Below, one piece after another: positions 26,390 through 36,237 of a DNA stretch of 64,000 nt. How positions within the stretch are numbered: position 1 is the stretch's first letter; each line of letters opens with the position of its first letter. The position numbers and the translations under genes were made by a program. The notes beneath the pieces are model-generated. The model saw nothing but the letters and a program-made list of their open reading frames with translations. It searched no databases and had not been told where the DNA came from. The DNA is from Cyclobacteriaceae bacterium (GTDB lineage: Bacteria > Bacteroidota > Bacteroidia > Cytophagales > Cyclobacteriaceae). Where the stretch lies: the NCBI GenBank assembly GCA_026003355.1, contig BPHC01000002.1, forward strand, positions 248,001 to 312,000, read 5' to 3'.

Positions 26390-28114
26390 ATGAAAAACTG
26401 TATTCCCCTTGTTCTGGTGGTTTGTGCAGGGCTTTTTGCATCCTGCCGCAACAATGAGCCCGTAGCCGACCTGATTATTTACGGAGGTACCATATATACG
26501 GTAAACGATAAGCAACCTGTTGCAGAGGCTGTAGCCGTTCGTGGCGACACCATTGTGTTTGTGGGCCCGGCCAGCGAGGCACTTAAACGGTTTAAGGACG
26601 ACAGTACCAGACTTATTGATTTAAAGGGACAGATCCTCACGCCCGGCTTTATTGAAGGCCATGGTCATATTATGGGGGTGGGGTACAATGAACTCGACCT
26701 GAACCTGATGGATGTGAAAAGTTATGATGAGTTAATACAACGGGTTAAGGAAGCAGCAGGAAAAGCCCAGCCGGGTGAGTGGGTTTTGGGCCGGGGGTGG
26801 CATCAGGATAAGTGGGAAGAAAAGCCACCGGTAATAATCAAGGGTTTTCAAACTCACCATGCGTTAAGTGCCGCTACGCCTGATAACCCCGTATTTCTCC
26901 GGCACGCCAGTGGCCACGCGGCCCTTGCCAATGCAAAGGCCATGGAGATAGCGGGCATCAACCAATTGTCGCGTGAGTCGCTTATGCAGATAAGCGAAGA
27001 GGGCGGTGAAATAATTCGCGATGAACTGGGAAATCCAACCGGTATTTTCAATGAACTGGCCATGTCGTTAATAAGCAGACATATTCCTGCAAATGAAGGT
27101 GACCGGGCCGCAAGGGCTTTGGATCTGGCCATTCAGGCCTGCTGGAAAAATGGTATCACCAGCTTTCACGATGCAGGAGCCACACGCGAAAACATTGCCC
27201 TCTTCAGGCAGTTTAAGGAAACCGGAAAGCTGGGTGTACGGCTTTATGTTATGCTTACCGGCTGGGACCGCAACCTGGTGTATGAATGGTTTAAACGCGG
27301 TCCGGAAATTGATGCGCAGCACTGGCTTACCATCCGTGCCGTTAAGCTAAACTGCGATGGCGCCCTGGGCTCCCGTGGCGCCTGGCTGCTTGAGCCGTAT
27401 TCCGACCGCCCCGGGTTTTACGGTATGCCCACCTATCCCATGGATAGCGTGTTGGCTATATCGCGGGCTGCTCTTAAGGCGGGTTTCCAGGTGTGTTCAC
27501 ATGCCATAGGCGATCGCGCCAACCGCGAAATTCTGAACCGCTATGAACAGGCCTTTCGCGAAAATCCCCGGGTTACCGATCACCGGTTCCGCATAGAACA
27601 TGCACAACACCTGCATCCTGACGATATTCCCCGCTTCGGCAAGCTCAAGGTTTTCCCGGCCATGCAGGCCATCCACATGTCCAGCGACCGGCCCTGGGCA
27701 ATTGATCGGCTCGGTGAAAAGCGAATAAAAGAAGGCGCATACATGTGGCAGGCCCTGCTGCAAAGCGGTGCTGTAATTATTAACGGAACCGACGCACCTG
27801 TTGAACCATTAAACCCGGTGGCCTGCTTTTACGCTTCGGTTACCCGCAAAACATTAAAGGGAAAGCCCGAAGGAGGTTATGAACCCGAACAGAAAATGAC
27901 CCGCCAGCAGGCGCTGCGTTCTTATACACTGGACGCTGCACACGGGGCCTTTGAAGAAAACATCAAGGGATCAGTAGAGCCCGGTAAGCTGGCCGACTTC
28001 ACCGTCTTTTCCAGGGATATTATGAAGATTCCGGAAAATGAAATACTGCAAACCGAAATCACCATGACCATTATTGGCGGTAAAGTAGTATACAAAAAGC
28101 AGGATGGCCCATGA
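26390..28114 (+). CDS. Amidohydrolase family lipoprotein (YtcJ-like)
   Basis: 574 aa from the ATG at 26390. A lipobox (LFASC, Cys19) places it as an envelope lipoprotein. The YtcJ/amidohydrolase-3 pattern is clear: DLIIYGGTIYTVNDK, TPGFIEGHGHI with the HxH metal pair, KLNCDGALGSRGAWLL, SHAIGDRANREIL, RIEHAQHL and INGTDAPVEPLNP. Family members hydrolyse amide or cyclic bonds of unknown natural substrates. The 79-base gap to the divergent sulfatase gene holds both promoters. It converges with the TerB-like gene 15 bases away. Confidence 0.9.
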   Translation: MKNCIPLVLVVCAGLFASCRNNEPVADLIIYGGTIYTVNDKQPVAEAVAVRGDTIVFVGPASEALKRFKDDSTRLIDLKGQILTPGFIEGHGHIMGVGYNELDLNLMDVKSYDELIQRVKEAAGKAQPGEWVLGRGWHQDKWEEKPPVIIKGFQTHHALSAATPDNPVFLRHASGHAALANAKAMEIAGINQLSRESLMQISEEGGEIIRDELGNPTGIFNELAMSLISRHIPANEGDRAARALDLAIQACWKNGITSFHDAGATRENIALFRQFKETGKLGVRLYVMLTGWDRNLVYEWFKRGPEIDAQHWLTIRAVKLNCDGALGSRGAWLLEPYSDRPGFYGMPTYPMDSVLAISRAALKAGFQVCSHAIGDRANREILNRYEQAFRENPRVTDHRFRIEHAQHLHPDDIPRFGKLKVFPAMQAIHMSSDRPWAIDRLGEKRIKEGAYMWQALLQSGAVIINGTDAPVEPLNPVACFYASVTRKTLKGKPEGGYEPEQKMTRQQALRSYTLDAAHGAFEENIKGSVEPGKLADFTVFSRDIMKIPENEILQTEITMTIIGGKVVYKKQDGP

Positions 28115-28129
28115 TTTTTAAAGAGGGCC

Positions 28130-28534
28130 TTATGATTTAATAAACTTTTCGGCCTTCTTGCGCAGCATCTCCCGATCGGATGTTATGGTGGGGTCGCTAA
28201 AGATGTGGGCAGCCAGCTCCATAACTACCCCTTTTTTAAAGCCCAGCTTTTCTGCAATATTCTCACAAAATGAAATTTCACTTCTGAAAACCTGGCCATC
28301 CATCCGCATCATCTGAATCAGGTAATACAGGTGTTCAAACTTTTCATCATTGGTCATGGCCGATAGCCCGGTAATGGGAGCCGGTTTTTGAATCATCTGT
28401 TGAATCTCCTCTGAAGTAAGGCCGTTGGCTTTACCAATAGTGTGAATAAGCCTGGCTTCCCGGTCTTCAATTTTTCCGTCGCTTGCGGCCAGGTTAATCA
28501 GTACATTCAGTTCGGCTTTTCTGTTAAATTCCAT
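28130..28534 (-). CDS. TerB-like protein
   Basis: 134 aa, all helical. The acidic segments AASDGKIEDREARLI and MRMDGQVFRSEI are spaced as the two metal-binding helix turns of TerB-type domains. No other ter genes are nearby, so tellurite resistance is not implied. A second TerB-like domain occurs at the N terminus of the ABC transporter at 41232. The gap to the divergent DUF2807 gene is 135 bases and A/T-rich. Confidence 0.7.
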   Translation of the reverse strand: MEFNRKAELNVLINLAASDGKIEDREARLIHTIGKANGLTSEEIQQMIQKPAPITGLSAMTNDEKFEHLYYLIQMMRMDGQVFRSEISFCENIAEKLGFKKGVVMELAAHIFSDPTITSDREMLRKKAEKFIKS

Positions 28535-28669
28535 AATAAGTTATAGGTTTGGTGCAAGGTTGGAAATATCGCTAAAATTACAAAATTGGTACAAGTAGTT
28601 TTATCTAAATGCCGCATTTTTAACGGTTTATGTAACCCGGTAAGGGTTAATGCGTTACTCATACGGGCC

Positions 28670-29350
28670 ATGAACAGGTTGCATATTTTTATTTTGGGGT
28701 TGTTTACGGGTTATTCGGTTACGGGCCAGAACTCTTTGATACGACCCCTGGCTTCCTTCAATGCAGTTAAGGTATCTGAGGGCATTGAGGTTCACCTTGA
28801 AAAAGGTGAAGAAGAAACCGCCAGCCTCGAGGTATGGGGTACGGATGCCGAAAATATACGCACCGAGCTGCATGGGGAAATGTTGAAAATCTACCTGAAT
28901 TCCGGCTCATATCCAGGGGCAAAAATTGTGGTGCACCTATCCTATAAAGTTTTAGGCGGAGTTTTCGCGGGCTCAGGAGCAAAGGTGTATGCCAGGCAGC
29001 CGGTACAGGCCAGTAAGCTCTATATCCGGGCAGGCAGCGGGGCTGCAGTAATGCTTCCGGTAGAGGCCGAAAGGGTTGAGGTGCAGGCATCAACTACCGC
29101 CACCGTAAAGCTGGAAGGCCGGGTCCGCCAACTGGTTGCCTTCGTTTCCAGTTCGGGCACTTTGCAGGCTCTTGATTTACAGGCCGACGAGGTAAAAATC
29201 CAGGCCGAAACAGATGGCAGTGCCCGGGTGTATGTCCTAAATGAACTGGAGGCCACTGCAACCACCACCGGTAACATCCGGTACAAGGGTAATCCTTCCC
29301 GTTCGGTTATTCAGTCATTTACCGCCGGCACTGTTCGTAAGCTGGATTAA
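28670..29350 (+). CDS. DUF2807 (GIN domain) secreted protein
   Basis: 226 aa from MNRLHIFILG; an upstream extension lacks a sensible signal. A signal peptide (about 1-20, ending YSVTGQ) is followed by a repetitive right-handed beta structure. Repeated VEVQASTTATVKLEG and VKIQAETDGSARVYV units are typical of the DUF2807 'head GIN' adhesin-like fold. It is probably exported or surface-located. The role is unknown, and a structural or adhesion function is only suggested by the fold. Confidence 0.75.
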   Translation: MNRLHIFILGLFTGYSVTGQNSLIRPLASFNAVKVSEGIEVHLEKGEEETASLEVWGTDAENIRTELHGEMLKIYLNSGSYPGAKIVVHLSYKVLGGVFAGSGAKVYARQPVQASKLYIRAGSGAAVMLPVEAERVEVQASTTATVKLEGRVRQLVAFVSSSGTLQALDLQADEVKIQAETDGSARVYVLNELEATATTTGNIRYKGNPSRSVIQSFTAGTVRKLD

Positions 29351-29433
29351 ACTATTCAATTTTCTGAACTACAGGGTAAAAATTAAACCCGTTTTTCCTA
29401 TAAAAGATTTAATTTTTCAATTAATGCCTCAAA

Positions 29434-29467
29434 TTTTACCCTTTGTTTTAAAAAAATAATACCTTTG
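29434..29467 (+). promoter_or_regulatory. Probable promoter of glutamine synthetase
   Basis: TACCTTTG at 29460-29467 matches the Bacteroidota -7 consensus TAnnTTTG exactly. A T-rich TTTT lies 22 bases upstream (29434-29437), and a TTTG 14 bases upstream is too close. Transcription would start near 29474, giving an 18-base leader before the ATG at 29492. The region upstream (29351-29433) is A/T-rich with no other feature. Confidence 0.45.
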
Positions 29468-29491
29468 GCGCCATTAAACAACCAACAACCT

Positions 29492-31654
29492 ATGGCGCAT
29501 CTCCGTTTCGAAGCCCTTAAGCTGCTTAGCAGCCGTTCGCGTGTACCTGTGGACATGCCTGGACCCAAAGTCAGCGATTTTTTTGCCGAAAACGTCTTTA
29601 CCATGGAGCAAATGCGGGCCGCATTGGCTCCGGCCGTTTTCAAAAAAGTTAGTCAGGCTATTGTTAATCATGAAAAAATAGACATGGCTACAGCCGATGC
29701 CGTTGCGGCAGCAGCCAAAACCTGGGCCATGTCAAAAGGGGCTACCCATTACACCCATTGGTTCCAGCCCCTTACCGGCGGCACGGCCGAGAAACACGAC
29801 AGCTTTTTCGATGCCATCTCCGGCATTGAGAAATTTAAAGGAAGCGAGCTGGTGCAACAGGAACCCGATGCCTCATCTTTCCCTAGCGGTGGTATTCGCA
29901 GCACCTTCGAAGCCAGGGGTTATACGGCATGGGATCCTACCTCGCCCATGTTCCTTTACGGCAAAACCCTTTGCGTACCTACCGTTTTCGTATCGTACAC
30001 CGGTGAAACCCTCGATACCAAGGGCCCGCTGCTCAAGGCCCTTAAGGCCGTTGATGTGGCCGCTACCCGCGTTTGCCAGTTGTTTGATAAAGACATACAA
30101 CACGTAAAGGCTTCGCTGGGGCCGGAGCAGGAATATTTCGTGGTGGATGAAGCCCTGTTTAATGCCCGTCCCGACCTGGTTATGGCCGGAAGAACCGTGT
30201 TTGGCCATGCCCCCGCCCGCGGACAGCAAATGGAAGACCACTATTTTGCCTCTATACCTTCGCGGGTATACGACTTCATGAAGGATTTTGAAATTGAATG
30301 CTGGAAATTGGGCATACCCGTGCGCACCCGCCATAACGAAGTAGCGCCCAGCCAGTTTGAAGTAGCTCCCCTGTTTGAAGAGGTAAACGTAGCCAACGAC
30401 CACAACCAGCTGATGATGGATGTAATGTGGCGCGTTGCCGGCAAGCATAAGCTTAAGGTACTTTTCCATGAAAAACCCTTTGCCGGACTTAACGGAACCG
30501 GAAAGCACAACAACTGGTCGCTCATTACCGATACAGGCGTGAACTTGTTTGCACCCACCAGCAGTGCGCGCGATAACCTCATGTTCCTAACCTTCTTTGT
30601 TAACACCATTAAGGCCGTACACGAACACGCCAACCTGCTGCGGGCCAGCATCGCCACGCCGGGCAACGACTTCCGCCTGGGTGCCAACGAAGCTCCCCCG
30701 GCCATTATGTCGGTATTCATTGGCTCGCAAATGTCGGCCGTGCTCGATGAACTGGAAAAAAATGGAAACGTGAAGATTGAAAAAGGCGACAACATGTATA
30801 TGAAGCTGGGCATCGACCAGATACCCGAAATTATATTGGACAATACCGACCGGAACCGCACTTCACCCTTTGCCTTTACCGGAAACAAATTTGAATTCCG
30901 GGCCGTTGGCGGCAGCGATAACTGTGCCGTGGCCATGACCGCCCTGAACCTGATTGTAGCCGACCAGCTTACCAGGTTCTACGAAAGCGTGGAAAAAGAA
31001 ATCGAAAAGGGCACCGAAAAACGGCTGGCCATTGTAAATGTCCTGCGCCGCTACATTAAAGAATCGAAAAACATCCGCTTCGAAGGCGATGGCTATTCGG
31101 AAGAATGGGTAAAAGAGGCCGAAAAACGCGGACTGAAAAACATTAAAAACATGCCCGAAGCACTCGATGCCTACCTTGAAAAGAAGAGTGTTGAAATGTT
31201 CGAGCGGCATGGTGTGCTTACCCACAAAGAACTGGAAGCCCGTAATGAAATACGGCTGGAGGCGTACATTAAACGGGTGCAAATCGAATCGCGCGTGATG
31301 GGCGACCTGGCGATGAATCACATTGTGCCTACGGCCATTGCCTACCAAAACAAGCTAATAGTCAATGCCAACGGCCTTAAAGACCTTGGCATTGATGCCA
31401 AGGCTGTTATCCAGACCATTAAGGAAATAAGCAACCACATTGAAACCATAAAAACCAATGTGCGGGCAATGATTGAAGAGCGCAAGCGCATTAACAAAAT
31501 TACCGACACCCGCAAACGCGCCCTGGCCTATTGCTTCGATGTAAAAGAAAAGTATTTTGACGTAATCCGCGATGCGGTGGATAAACTGGAACTTTTGGTG
31601 GATAATGAAGACTGGCCCCTTGTAAAATACCGCGAACTTTTGTTTCTTCGCTGA
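29492..31654 (+). CDS. glnN: Glutamine synthetase type III
   Basis: 720 aa from MAHLRFEALK; an in-frame TTG nine codons upstream lies inside the predicted -7 box. Type III enzymes are large (about 700-730 aa) dodecamers, and this length fits. Features are the N-terminal VPVDMPGPKVSDFFAENVF, the glutamate-binding THWFQPLTGGTAEKHDSF, EQEYFVVDE, RHNEVAPSQFEVAP, NGTGKHNNWS and the RTSPFAFTGNKFEFRAVG segment near the ammonium and ATP site. The product assimilates ammonium into glutamine in the cytoplasm. It has a consensus promoter upstream and a strong hairpin terminator downstream, so it is probably monocistronic. Confidence 0.96.
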   Translation: MAHLRFEALKLLSSRSRVPVDMPGPKVSDFFAENVFTMEQMRAALAPAVFKKVSQAIVNHEKIDMATADAVAAAAKTWAMSKGATHYTHWFQPLTGGTAEKHDSFFDAISGIEKFKGSELVQQEPDASSFPSGGIRSTFEARGYTAWDPTSPMFLYGKTLCVPTVFVSYTGETLDTKGPLLKALKAVDVAATRVCQLFDKDIQHVKASLGPEQEYFVVDEALFNARPDLVMAGRTVFGHAPARGQQMEDHYFASIPSRVYDFMKDFEIECWKLGIPVRTRHNEVAPSQFEVAPLFEEVNVANDHNQLMMDVMWRVAGKHKLKVLFHEKPFAGLNGTGKHNNWSLITDTGVNLFAPTSSARDNLMFLTFFVNTIKAVHEHANLLRASIATPGNDFRLGANEAPPAIMSVFIGSQMSAVLDELEKNGNVKIEKGDNMYMKLGIDQIPEIILDNTDRNRTSPFAFTGNKFEFRAVGGSDNCAVAMTALNLIVADQLTRFYESVEKEIEKGTEKRLAIVNVLRRYIKESKNIRFEGDGYSEEWVKEAEKRGLKNIKNMPEALDAYLEKKSVEMFERHGVLTHKELEARNEIRLEAYIKRVQIESRVMGDLAMNHIVPTAIAYQNKLIVNANGLKDLGIDAKAVIQTIKEISNHIETIKTNVRAMIEERKRINKITDTRKRALAYCFDVKEKYFDVIRDAVDKLELLVDNEDWPLVKYRELLFLR

Positions 31655-31682
31655 GTATTAAACCTAAACCTATTTTGAAGTG

Positions 31683-31718
31683 ACGGAAAGTCCATAAACG
31701 GACTTTCCGTTCTTTTTT
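31683..31718 (+). terminator. Intrinsic terminator after glutamine synthetase
   Basis: A perfect 11-bp stem pairs ACGGAAAGTCC (31683-31693) with GGACTTTCCGT (31700-31710) around the loop ATAAAC. TCTTTTTT follows. It is 29 bases after the stop codon and 27 bases before the M28 gene. Confidence 0.8.
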
Positions 31719-31744
31719 CTTTATTGCCATCTAAAACCAACTTT

Positions 31745-33220
31745 ATGCGATATCTGCTTGCTTTGCTGCTTGTTTTGCCGGCTACGGCCTGGGCTCAGAA
31801 AAATCAGGTAAACGAAATTAACCGCCTGGTTACCCGAAATGAGGTAGAGGCCCACCTTCAGTTCCTGGCGGCCGATGAAATGCGGGGCCGGAATACAGGC
31901 TCGGCCGAACAGCTTATTGCCGCCAATTATCTGGCATCGGAGTTTCAGCGACTCGGAATCAAAAAGCCGCAGGCGCTCCAATCTTACTTCCAGCCGGTAA
32001 GCCTGTTGAATAGCTATCCGGCAACATCCGGAAAACTGGTAATTGACGGTGAAACCTTCCTGTACAAGGATTACTTTGTGCAAATGGAGGGAGACAATAT
32101 TACCTGGGAAGGAGATGTGGTTTTTGCTGGATATGCTGCTGAAGAAGATTTGCAGGGCAGGGATGTAAAAAATAAGCTGGTGGTGGCGCTGGCCGGAAAA
32201 AAAGATTCCGATGGCAACCCCATGGCTGTTTTCATGGCCTCGGGCGAAAAGCGCAGTCGTGTGCAGGCAGCCGGAGCAGCCGGACTGGTCGAATTGTTTG
32301 CGCTTCCACAGATACCCTGGCCAGCCCTGGTAAACTATTTTGCTTCCAATGTAAGCATGACGCTCGATGAAGGGGCCGGCAACGGGGTACACCTGTGGCT
32401 TCGTCAGCCCGACACCAACATTATTGCCAGGTTAAAGGAAAAAGGAACGTTACCCGGCTCGCTTGTTATTGAAGGTGGCCGAAAGCAGCCTGTACGGGCC
32501 CATAACGTAATAGGCGTGCTGGAAGGCACGGACGAAAAACTGAAAAATGAGTACCTCATTGTGTCGGCCCATTACGATCATGTAGGCGTAAGCCGGCGCG
32601 GCAACCAGGCCGATTCCATTTATAACGGAGCCCGCGATAATGCCATTGGAGTTACCGGCCTGCTGGCCACCGCCCGCTATCTTTCGGTGTTCAGGCCCAA
32701 ACGATCAGTGCTTTTCATTGCCTTCACAGCCGAAGAAAAAGGCCTGCTGGGCAGCCGCTTTTATGCCGAACATCCGGTTGTTCCCCTGAAGCAATGTATA
32801 TTTAATTTTAATTGCGATGGTGCAGGGTACAACAACACCACCATGGCTACTGTAATTGGCATGGAAAGAACCACAGCCGAATCGTATCTCGCAAAGGCCT
32901 GCGCGGCCTTTGGGCTTACTGCAGCGGTTGACCCGGTACCTGACCAAAACCTCTTTGAACGATCTGATAACCTTCATTTTGCGGTAAAGGGTATTCCCGC
33001 CATAACCTTTGCGCCGGGACTTACTGCTTTTGATACCGAAATCAACAAATACTACCATCAGCCTGCCGATGAGGTTGCTACCCTGGATTTTGATTATCTG
33101 ATAAAATACTTCCGGGCGTATGTGTATGCCAACGTGTTGCTGGCCAATGCACCTGCCGCGCCTGTGTGGAAAGCAGGCGATAAGTTTGAAGAAGCCGCCA
33201 AAAAGCTGTATGGCAGATAA
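31745..33220 (+). CDS. Secreted M28 family metallopeptidase
   Basis: 491 aa from MRYLLALLLV. The signal peptide ends ATAWAQ. A protease-associated-like insert (VVFAGYAAEEDLQGRDVKNK) precedes the M28 catalytic core. Zinc-site elements are VSAHYDHVG, NGARDNAIGV, FTAEEKGLLGS, the Asp in NCDGAGYN and YYHQPADE near the end. It is an exported aminopeptidase, consistent with peptide use outside the cytoplasm. The gene converges on the S41 protease with a 4-base gap. Confidence 0.9.
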   Translation: MRYLLALLLVLPATAWAQKNQVNEINRLVTRNEVEAHLQFLAADEMRGRNTGSAEQLIAANYLASEFQRLGIKKPQALQSYFQPVSLLNSYPATSGKLVIDGETFLYKDYFVQMEGDNITWEGDVVFAGYAAEEDLQGRDVKNKLVVALAGKKDSDGNPMAVFMASGEKRSRVQAAGAAGLVELFALPQIPWPALVNYFASNVSMTLDEGAGNGVHLWLRQPDTNIIARLKEKGTLPGSLVIEGGRKQPVRAHNVIGVLEGTDEKLKNEYLIVSAHYDHVGVSRRGNQADSIYNGARDNAIGVTGLLATARYLSVFRPKRSVLFIAFTAEEKGLLGSRFYAEHPVVPLKQCIFNFNCDGAGYNNTTMATVIGMERTTAESYLAKACAAFGLTAAVDPVPDQNLFERSDNLHFAVKGIPAITFAPGLTAFDTEINKYYHQPADEVATLDFDYLIKYFRAYVYANVLLANAPAAPVWKAGDKFEEAAKKLYGR

Positions 33221-33224
33221 AGAT

Positions 33225-34871
33225 TTACTGCCGTACCTGCAGGATTTGGTTATACGACCGGGTGTTGGTAAGCAGGGCTTTGGCCTTTTTTATGTTCTCG
33301 TCTTTTGTAAGTGAGAGCTCTATAGCTCCGGCTTCCAGAAAATACCGGGTTATGATTTCTTCTTCCAGTTCATTGCTGATGATACTGCGGTAAATTACAA
33401 GTTCATTTTTTTGTTTATCCGAAATCATTTTCCGCAGCTGTTCTATGCGGGTTTGCAGTTCGGGGTCATCGTGGTCCTGAAGTGCGGCTCTTTCAAAGTC
33501 TTCCAGGCTTTTATCGAGTTCGCTTTCGTAATGATAGGTGCGGCCTTTCATCCAGCTTAGAAAATTCTGGTAATCGCTGTCGGTTAAAGTAAACGAGGCT
33601 GCCGAGGCGGGGGCAGGCATGCGTGCTACATATTCACTGGCATATTGAAACAGATGTCCCTGCTGGTGCAGGGCCACAATAAGTGGATGGGGTTCGGGTT
33701 GCACCAGGGCAATGTCGGGTTCAATGCCACCTCCATCGTAAACGGTTCGGCCGTTTTGGGTTTTAAAGGCTTTTTTGAGTGAGTCGGGCACGGCGGCCAC
33801 ACTGCCGTCTTCTCTGCGGTGAGAATAATCCAGTACCTGTACGCACCTGCCTGATGGCGTGTAATACTTTGCTGTGGTAACTTTTAGCTGAGCGTTGTAC
33901 GACAGCGGCCGGGTAATTTGCACAAGCCCTTTGCCAAACGAGCGCTCCCCGAGCACCACTGCCCGGTCGTAATCCTGAAGCGTGCCGGCCACAATCTCAG
34001 AGGCCGAGGCGCTGCCCCGGTTAATAAGTATAGCCAGAGGTATTTCGGTGTCCACCGGCTGATCCAGGGTTTCGTAGGTTTCGTTGTGCTCGGCCAGTTT
34101 GCCTTTGGTAGCGGCCACCTTTTTTCCTTTGGGTATAAAAACATTGCAAACATTAACGGCTTCCATGAGCAGGCCGCCCGGGTTGTTTCGTAAATCGAGT
34201 ATAATGCTGCGGGCTTGTTGTTCTTTGAGCTTAAGCAGAGCCTGGCGCACATTTTTTCCTGCTTCCGGTGTGAACTCCGTAAGTTTAATGTATCCGGTTT
34301 CGTTATCCAGCATTCCAAAATAAGGCACGTTGCTTATTTTAATGCGCTCGCGTTTAAATTCCAGGGTAAGGGGTTCGGTTAATCCAAGCCGCTTCACGGT
34401 AAGCTTTACCGGCTTTCCTGCCTCGCCCTTCATAAGCAGGCCGGCTTCTTCGGGGGTGAGTCCGGCTAAGCTGCGGCCGTCAATGGCAATTACTTCATCG
34501 CCAATTTTAAGGCCTCCTTTGTGAGCCGGATATCCGGGAAACAGCATGGAAATAAAGGTGCGGTTGCCAATGTTACGGGTTATGGCGCCTATGCCACCGT
34601 ATTGGCCGGTGCTGGCTGTGCGGAAATCCTCCACCATATCGGCTGGTATAAAATTGGTGTAGGGATCCAGATTTTCCAGCATGTGGTCAATGGCTGTCTT
34701 CATGAGCAATGACGGATTGACCTCATCCACATAAAAATTGTTTACTTCTTTGTAAACCGAAGCAAACAGGTCGAGATTGCGGGCAATTTCAAAATACCGG
34801 TCGGTGAGGGGTATGGATAAAGCCCCTGCCGTAAGCAGGAGGGTAAGAAGCGCAATAGCCAGTCGTTTCAT
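33225..34871 (-). CDS. S41 family C-terminal processing protease (CtpA-like)
   Basis: 548 aa with an N-terminal signal or anchor (MKRLAIALLTLLLTAGALS). The PDZ domain (about 85-180) contains GGIGAITRN and GLKIGDEVIAIDG. The S41 core includes IILDLRNNPGGLL, the nucleophile Ser in INRGSASASEIVAG and the general-base Lys in GERSFGKGLVQ. The C-terminal quarter is helical and charged. It cleaves periplasmic proteins near their C termini. The same strand carries a 74-aa ORF and fabH upstream, so it may share their transcript. Confidence 0.92.
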   Translation of the reverse strand: MKRLAIALLTLLLTAGALSIPLTDRYFEIARNLDLFASVYKEVNNFYVDEVNPSLLMKTAIDHMLENLDPYTNFIPADMVEDFRTASTGQYGGIGAITRNIGNRTFISMLFPGYPAHKGGLKIGDEVIAIDGRSLAGLTPEEAGLLMKGEAGKPVKLTVKRLGLTEPLTLEFKRERIKISNVPYFGMLDNETGYIKLTEFTPEAGKNVRQALLKLKEQQARSIILDLRNNPGGLLMEAVNVCNVFIPKGKKVAATKGKLAEHNETYETLDQPVDTEIPLAILINRGSASASEIVAGTLQDYDRAVVLGERSFGKGLVQITRPLSYNAQLKVTTAKYYTPSGRCVQVLDYSHRREDGSVAAVPDSLKKAFKTQNGRTVYDGGGIEPDIALVQPEPHPLIVALHQQGHLFQYASEYVARMPAPASAASFTLTDSDYQNFLSWMKGRTYHYESELDKSLEDFERAALQDHDDPELQTRIEQLRKMISDKQKNELVIYRSIISNELEEEIITRYFLEAGAIELSLTKDENIKKAKALLTNTRSYNQILQVRQ

Positions 34872-34944
34872 GCAGCAGGGTAGTAGATAAAATAACGAAA
34901 AAGTAAAGTAAGGGGTTCGAAGGGGATGGTTTACGGCTTGTATT

Positions 34945-35169
34945 TCAGAATTTGTCAGGTATCTGGATGATGCGGATTACAATTTCGTGGGGGTCGCCAT
35001 CCTTATCCAGCAAATTAAAGCGCACCAGGGGGTTGTCGCGGTTTATGCTGCTTTCTACGTGAATCACCTGGTTATCCTGCAGGTGCTTTTCTATTTCTTT
35101 CTGAAGCAGGTAAAGTGCATTGGCAAAATCTACTTCAAGGGGGCTTGGATTATAGGTGGCTGTTTTCAT
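34945..35169 (-). CDS. Small conserved-looking protein of unknown function
   Basis: 74 aa, not recognised. It begins MKTATYNPSPLEVDFANALY and reads as a helix followed by strands (QVIHVESSINRDNPLVRFNLLDKDGDPHEIVIRIIQIP). This suggests a small alpha/beta domain. No signal peptide is present. It lies 18 bases after fabH and 73 bases before the S41 gene on the same strand. The clear coding character and tight spacing make it a real gene. Confidence 0.65.
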   Translation of the reverse strand: MKTATYNPSPLEVDFANALYLLQKEIEKHLQDNQVIHVESSINRDNPLVRFNLLDKDGDPHEIVIRIIQIPDKF

Positions 35170-35187
35170 AGTACCGTGTGGGTTGGA

Positions 35188-36186
35188 TTACCAGCGAATC
35201 AAAGCAGAGGCCCATGTAAAACCACTGCCGAAAGCGGCTAAACAAATTACGTCATTTTCTCTGATTTTTCCTTCGGCCCAGGCTTCGCTCATGGCAATGG
35301 GAATGGAGGCGGCTGTTGTGTTGCCGTACCGCATAATATTATTGTACACCTGATTGTTGTTTAAATTCATTTTTTGCTGAATGTACTGGCTTATGCGCAG
35401 ATTGGCCTGGTGGGGTATAAGCAGTGAAAGGTCGTTAATGTTCAGGTTGTTGGCAGCGAGCGCCTCTTCTATGGCTTCGGAAAAGCGAACTATGGCATGT
35501 TTAAATACCTGATTTCCGTTCATAACCACTTTGTAGTGGGTGGTATCGAGTATTTGCTCGGGTTGGCGCTCTTCGCGCGGCCGGCTGCTTCCGGGGTCGC
35601 GCACATACAGTTCTTCGGCAAATCGCCCGTCAGCGTGCAGGTGGGTTGATAATACCCCCGGCCGGGCTGATGCCTGCACGATGGCTGCACCGGCGCCATC
35701 GCCAAAAATAACGGCCGTATTGCGGCCCCGGGTGGTAACATCCAGCGCGGTACTCTGGATTTCTGCCCCAATTACCAGAATGGTTTTGTAGGTGCCCGTG
35801 CGGATATACTGGTCGGCTACCGAAAGGGCATAAATAAAGCCCGAGCAGGCATTACGGATGTCGAGGGCGCCTATGCCTTCCAGGCCCAGTTCACGCTGCA
35901 GCAACACACCCGATCCCGGAAAGAAGTAATCAGGGGTAATGGTAGCAAAAACAATAAACTCGATGTCAGTTTCTTTCAGGCCGGCGCGTTCCAGCGCCAT
36001 GCGGGCAGCTTTGGCCGCCATATTGGCTACGGTGTCTTTTGCCGGGTCAATCCAGCGTCTTTCCTTAATCCCTGTGCGCTCGGTAATCCATTCATCTGTT
36101 GTGTCCATCAGGGTAGAAAGATACTGGTTGGTGATGACCTGTTCGGGTACATAATGACCCAGGCCGGTAATACGGGTATAAGGCAT
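35188..36186 (-). CDS. fabH: Beta-ketoacyl-ACP synthase III
   Basis: 332 aa thiolase-fold enzyme that starts fatty-acid synthesis by condensing acetyl-CoA (or a branched acyl-CoA) with malonyl-ACP. The triad is Cys114 in RNACSGFIYAL, His in IPHQANLRI and Asn in YGNTTAASIP. The N-terminal GHYVPEQVITN and RTGIKERR are typical. In Bacteroidota the enzyme often primes branched-chain fatty acids, but specificity cannot be read here. A frameshifted gene lies 51 bases upstream. Confidence 0.95.
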   Translation of the reverse strand: MPYTRITGLGHYVPEQVITNQYLSTLMDTTDEWITERTGIKERRWIDPAKDTVANMAAKAARMALERAGLKETDIEFIVFATITPDYFFPGSGVLLQRELGLEGIGALDIRNACSGFIYALSVADQYIRTGTYKTILVIGAEIQSTALDVTTRGRNTAVIFGDGAGAAIVQASARPGVLSTHLHADGRFAEELYVRDPGSSRPREERQPEQILDTTHYKVVMNGNQVFKHAIVRFSEAIEEALAANNLNINDLSLLIPHQANLRISQYIQQKMNLNNNQVYNNIMRYGNTTAASIPIAMSEAWAEGKIRENDVICLAAFGSGFTWASALIRW

Positions 36187-36237
36187 AATTTACAGGTTTG
36201 GGCCTGAAGTTACACAATGCCCGGCTATTGTTGCTTC

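Noticed and set aside
28130-28534. Tellurite-resistance locus
   Set aside because: Only a TerB-like protein is present, with no terZ, terD or terC nearby.
28586-28669. Extended start of the DUF2807 protein
   Set aside because: The extension buries the signal peptide and begins with non-conserved sequence.
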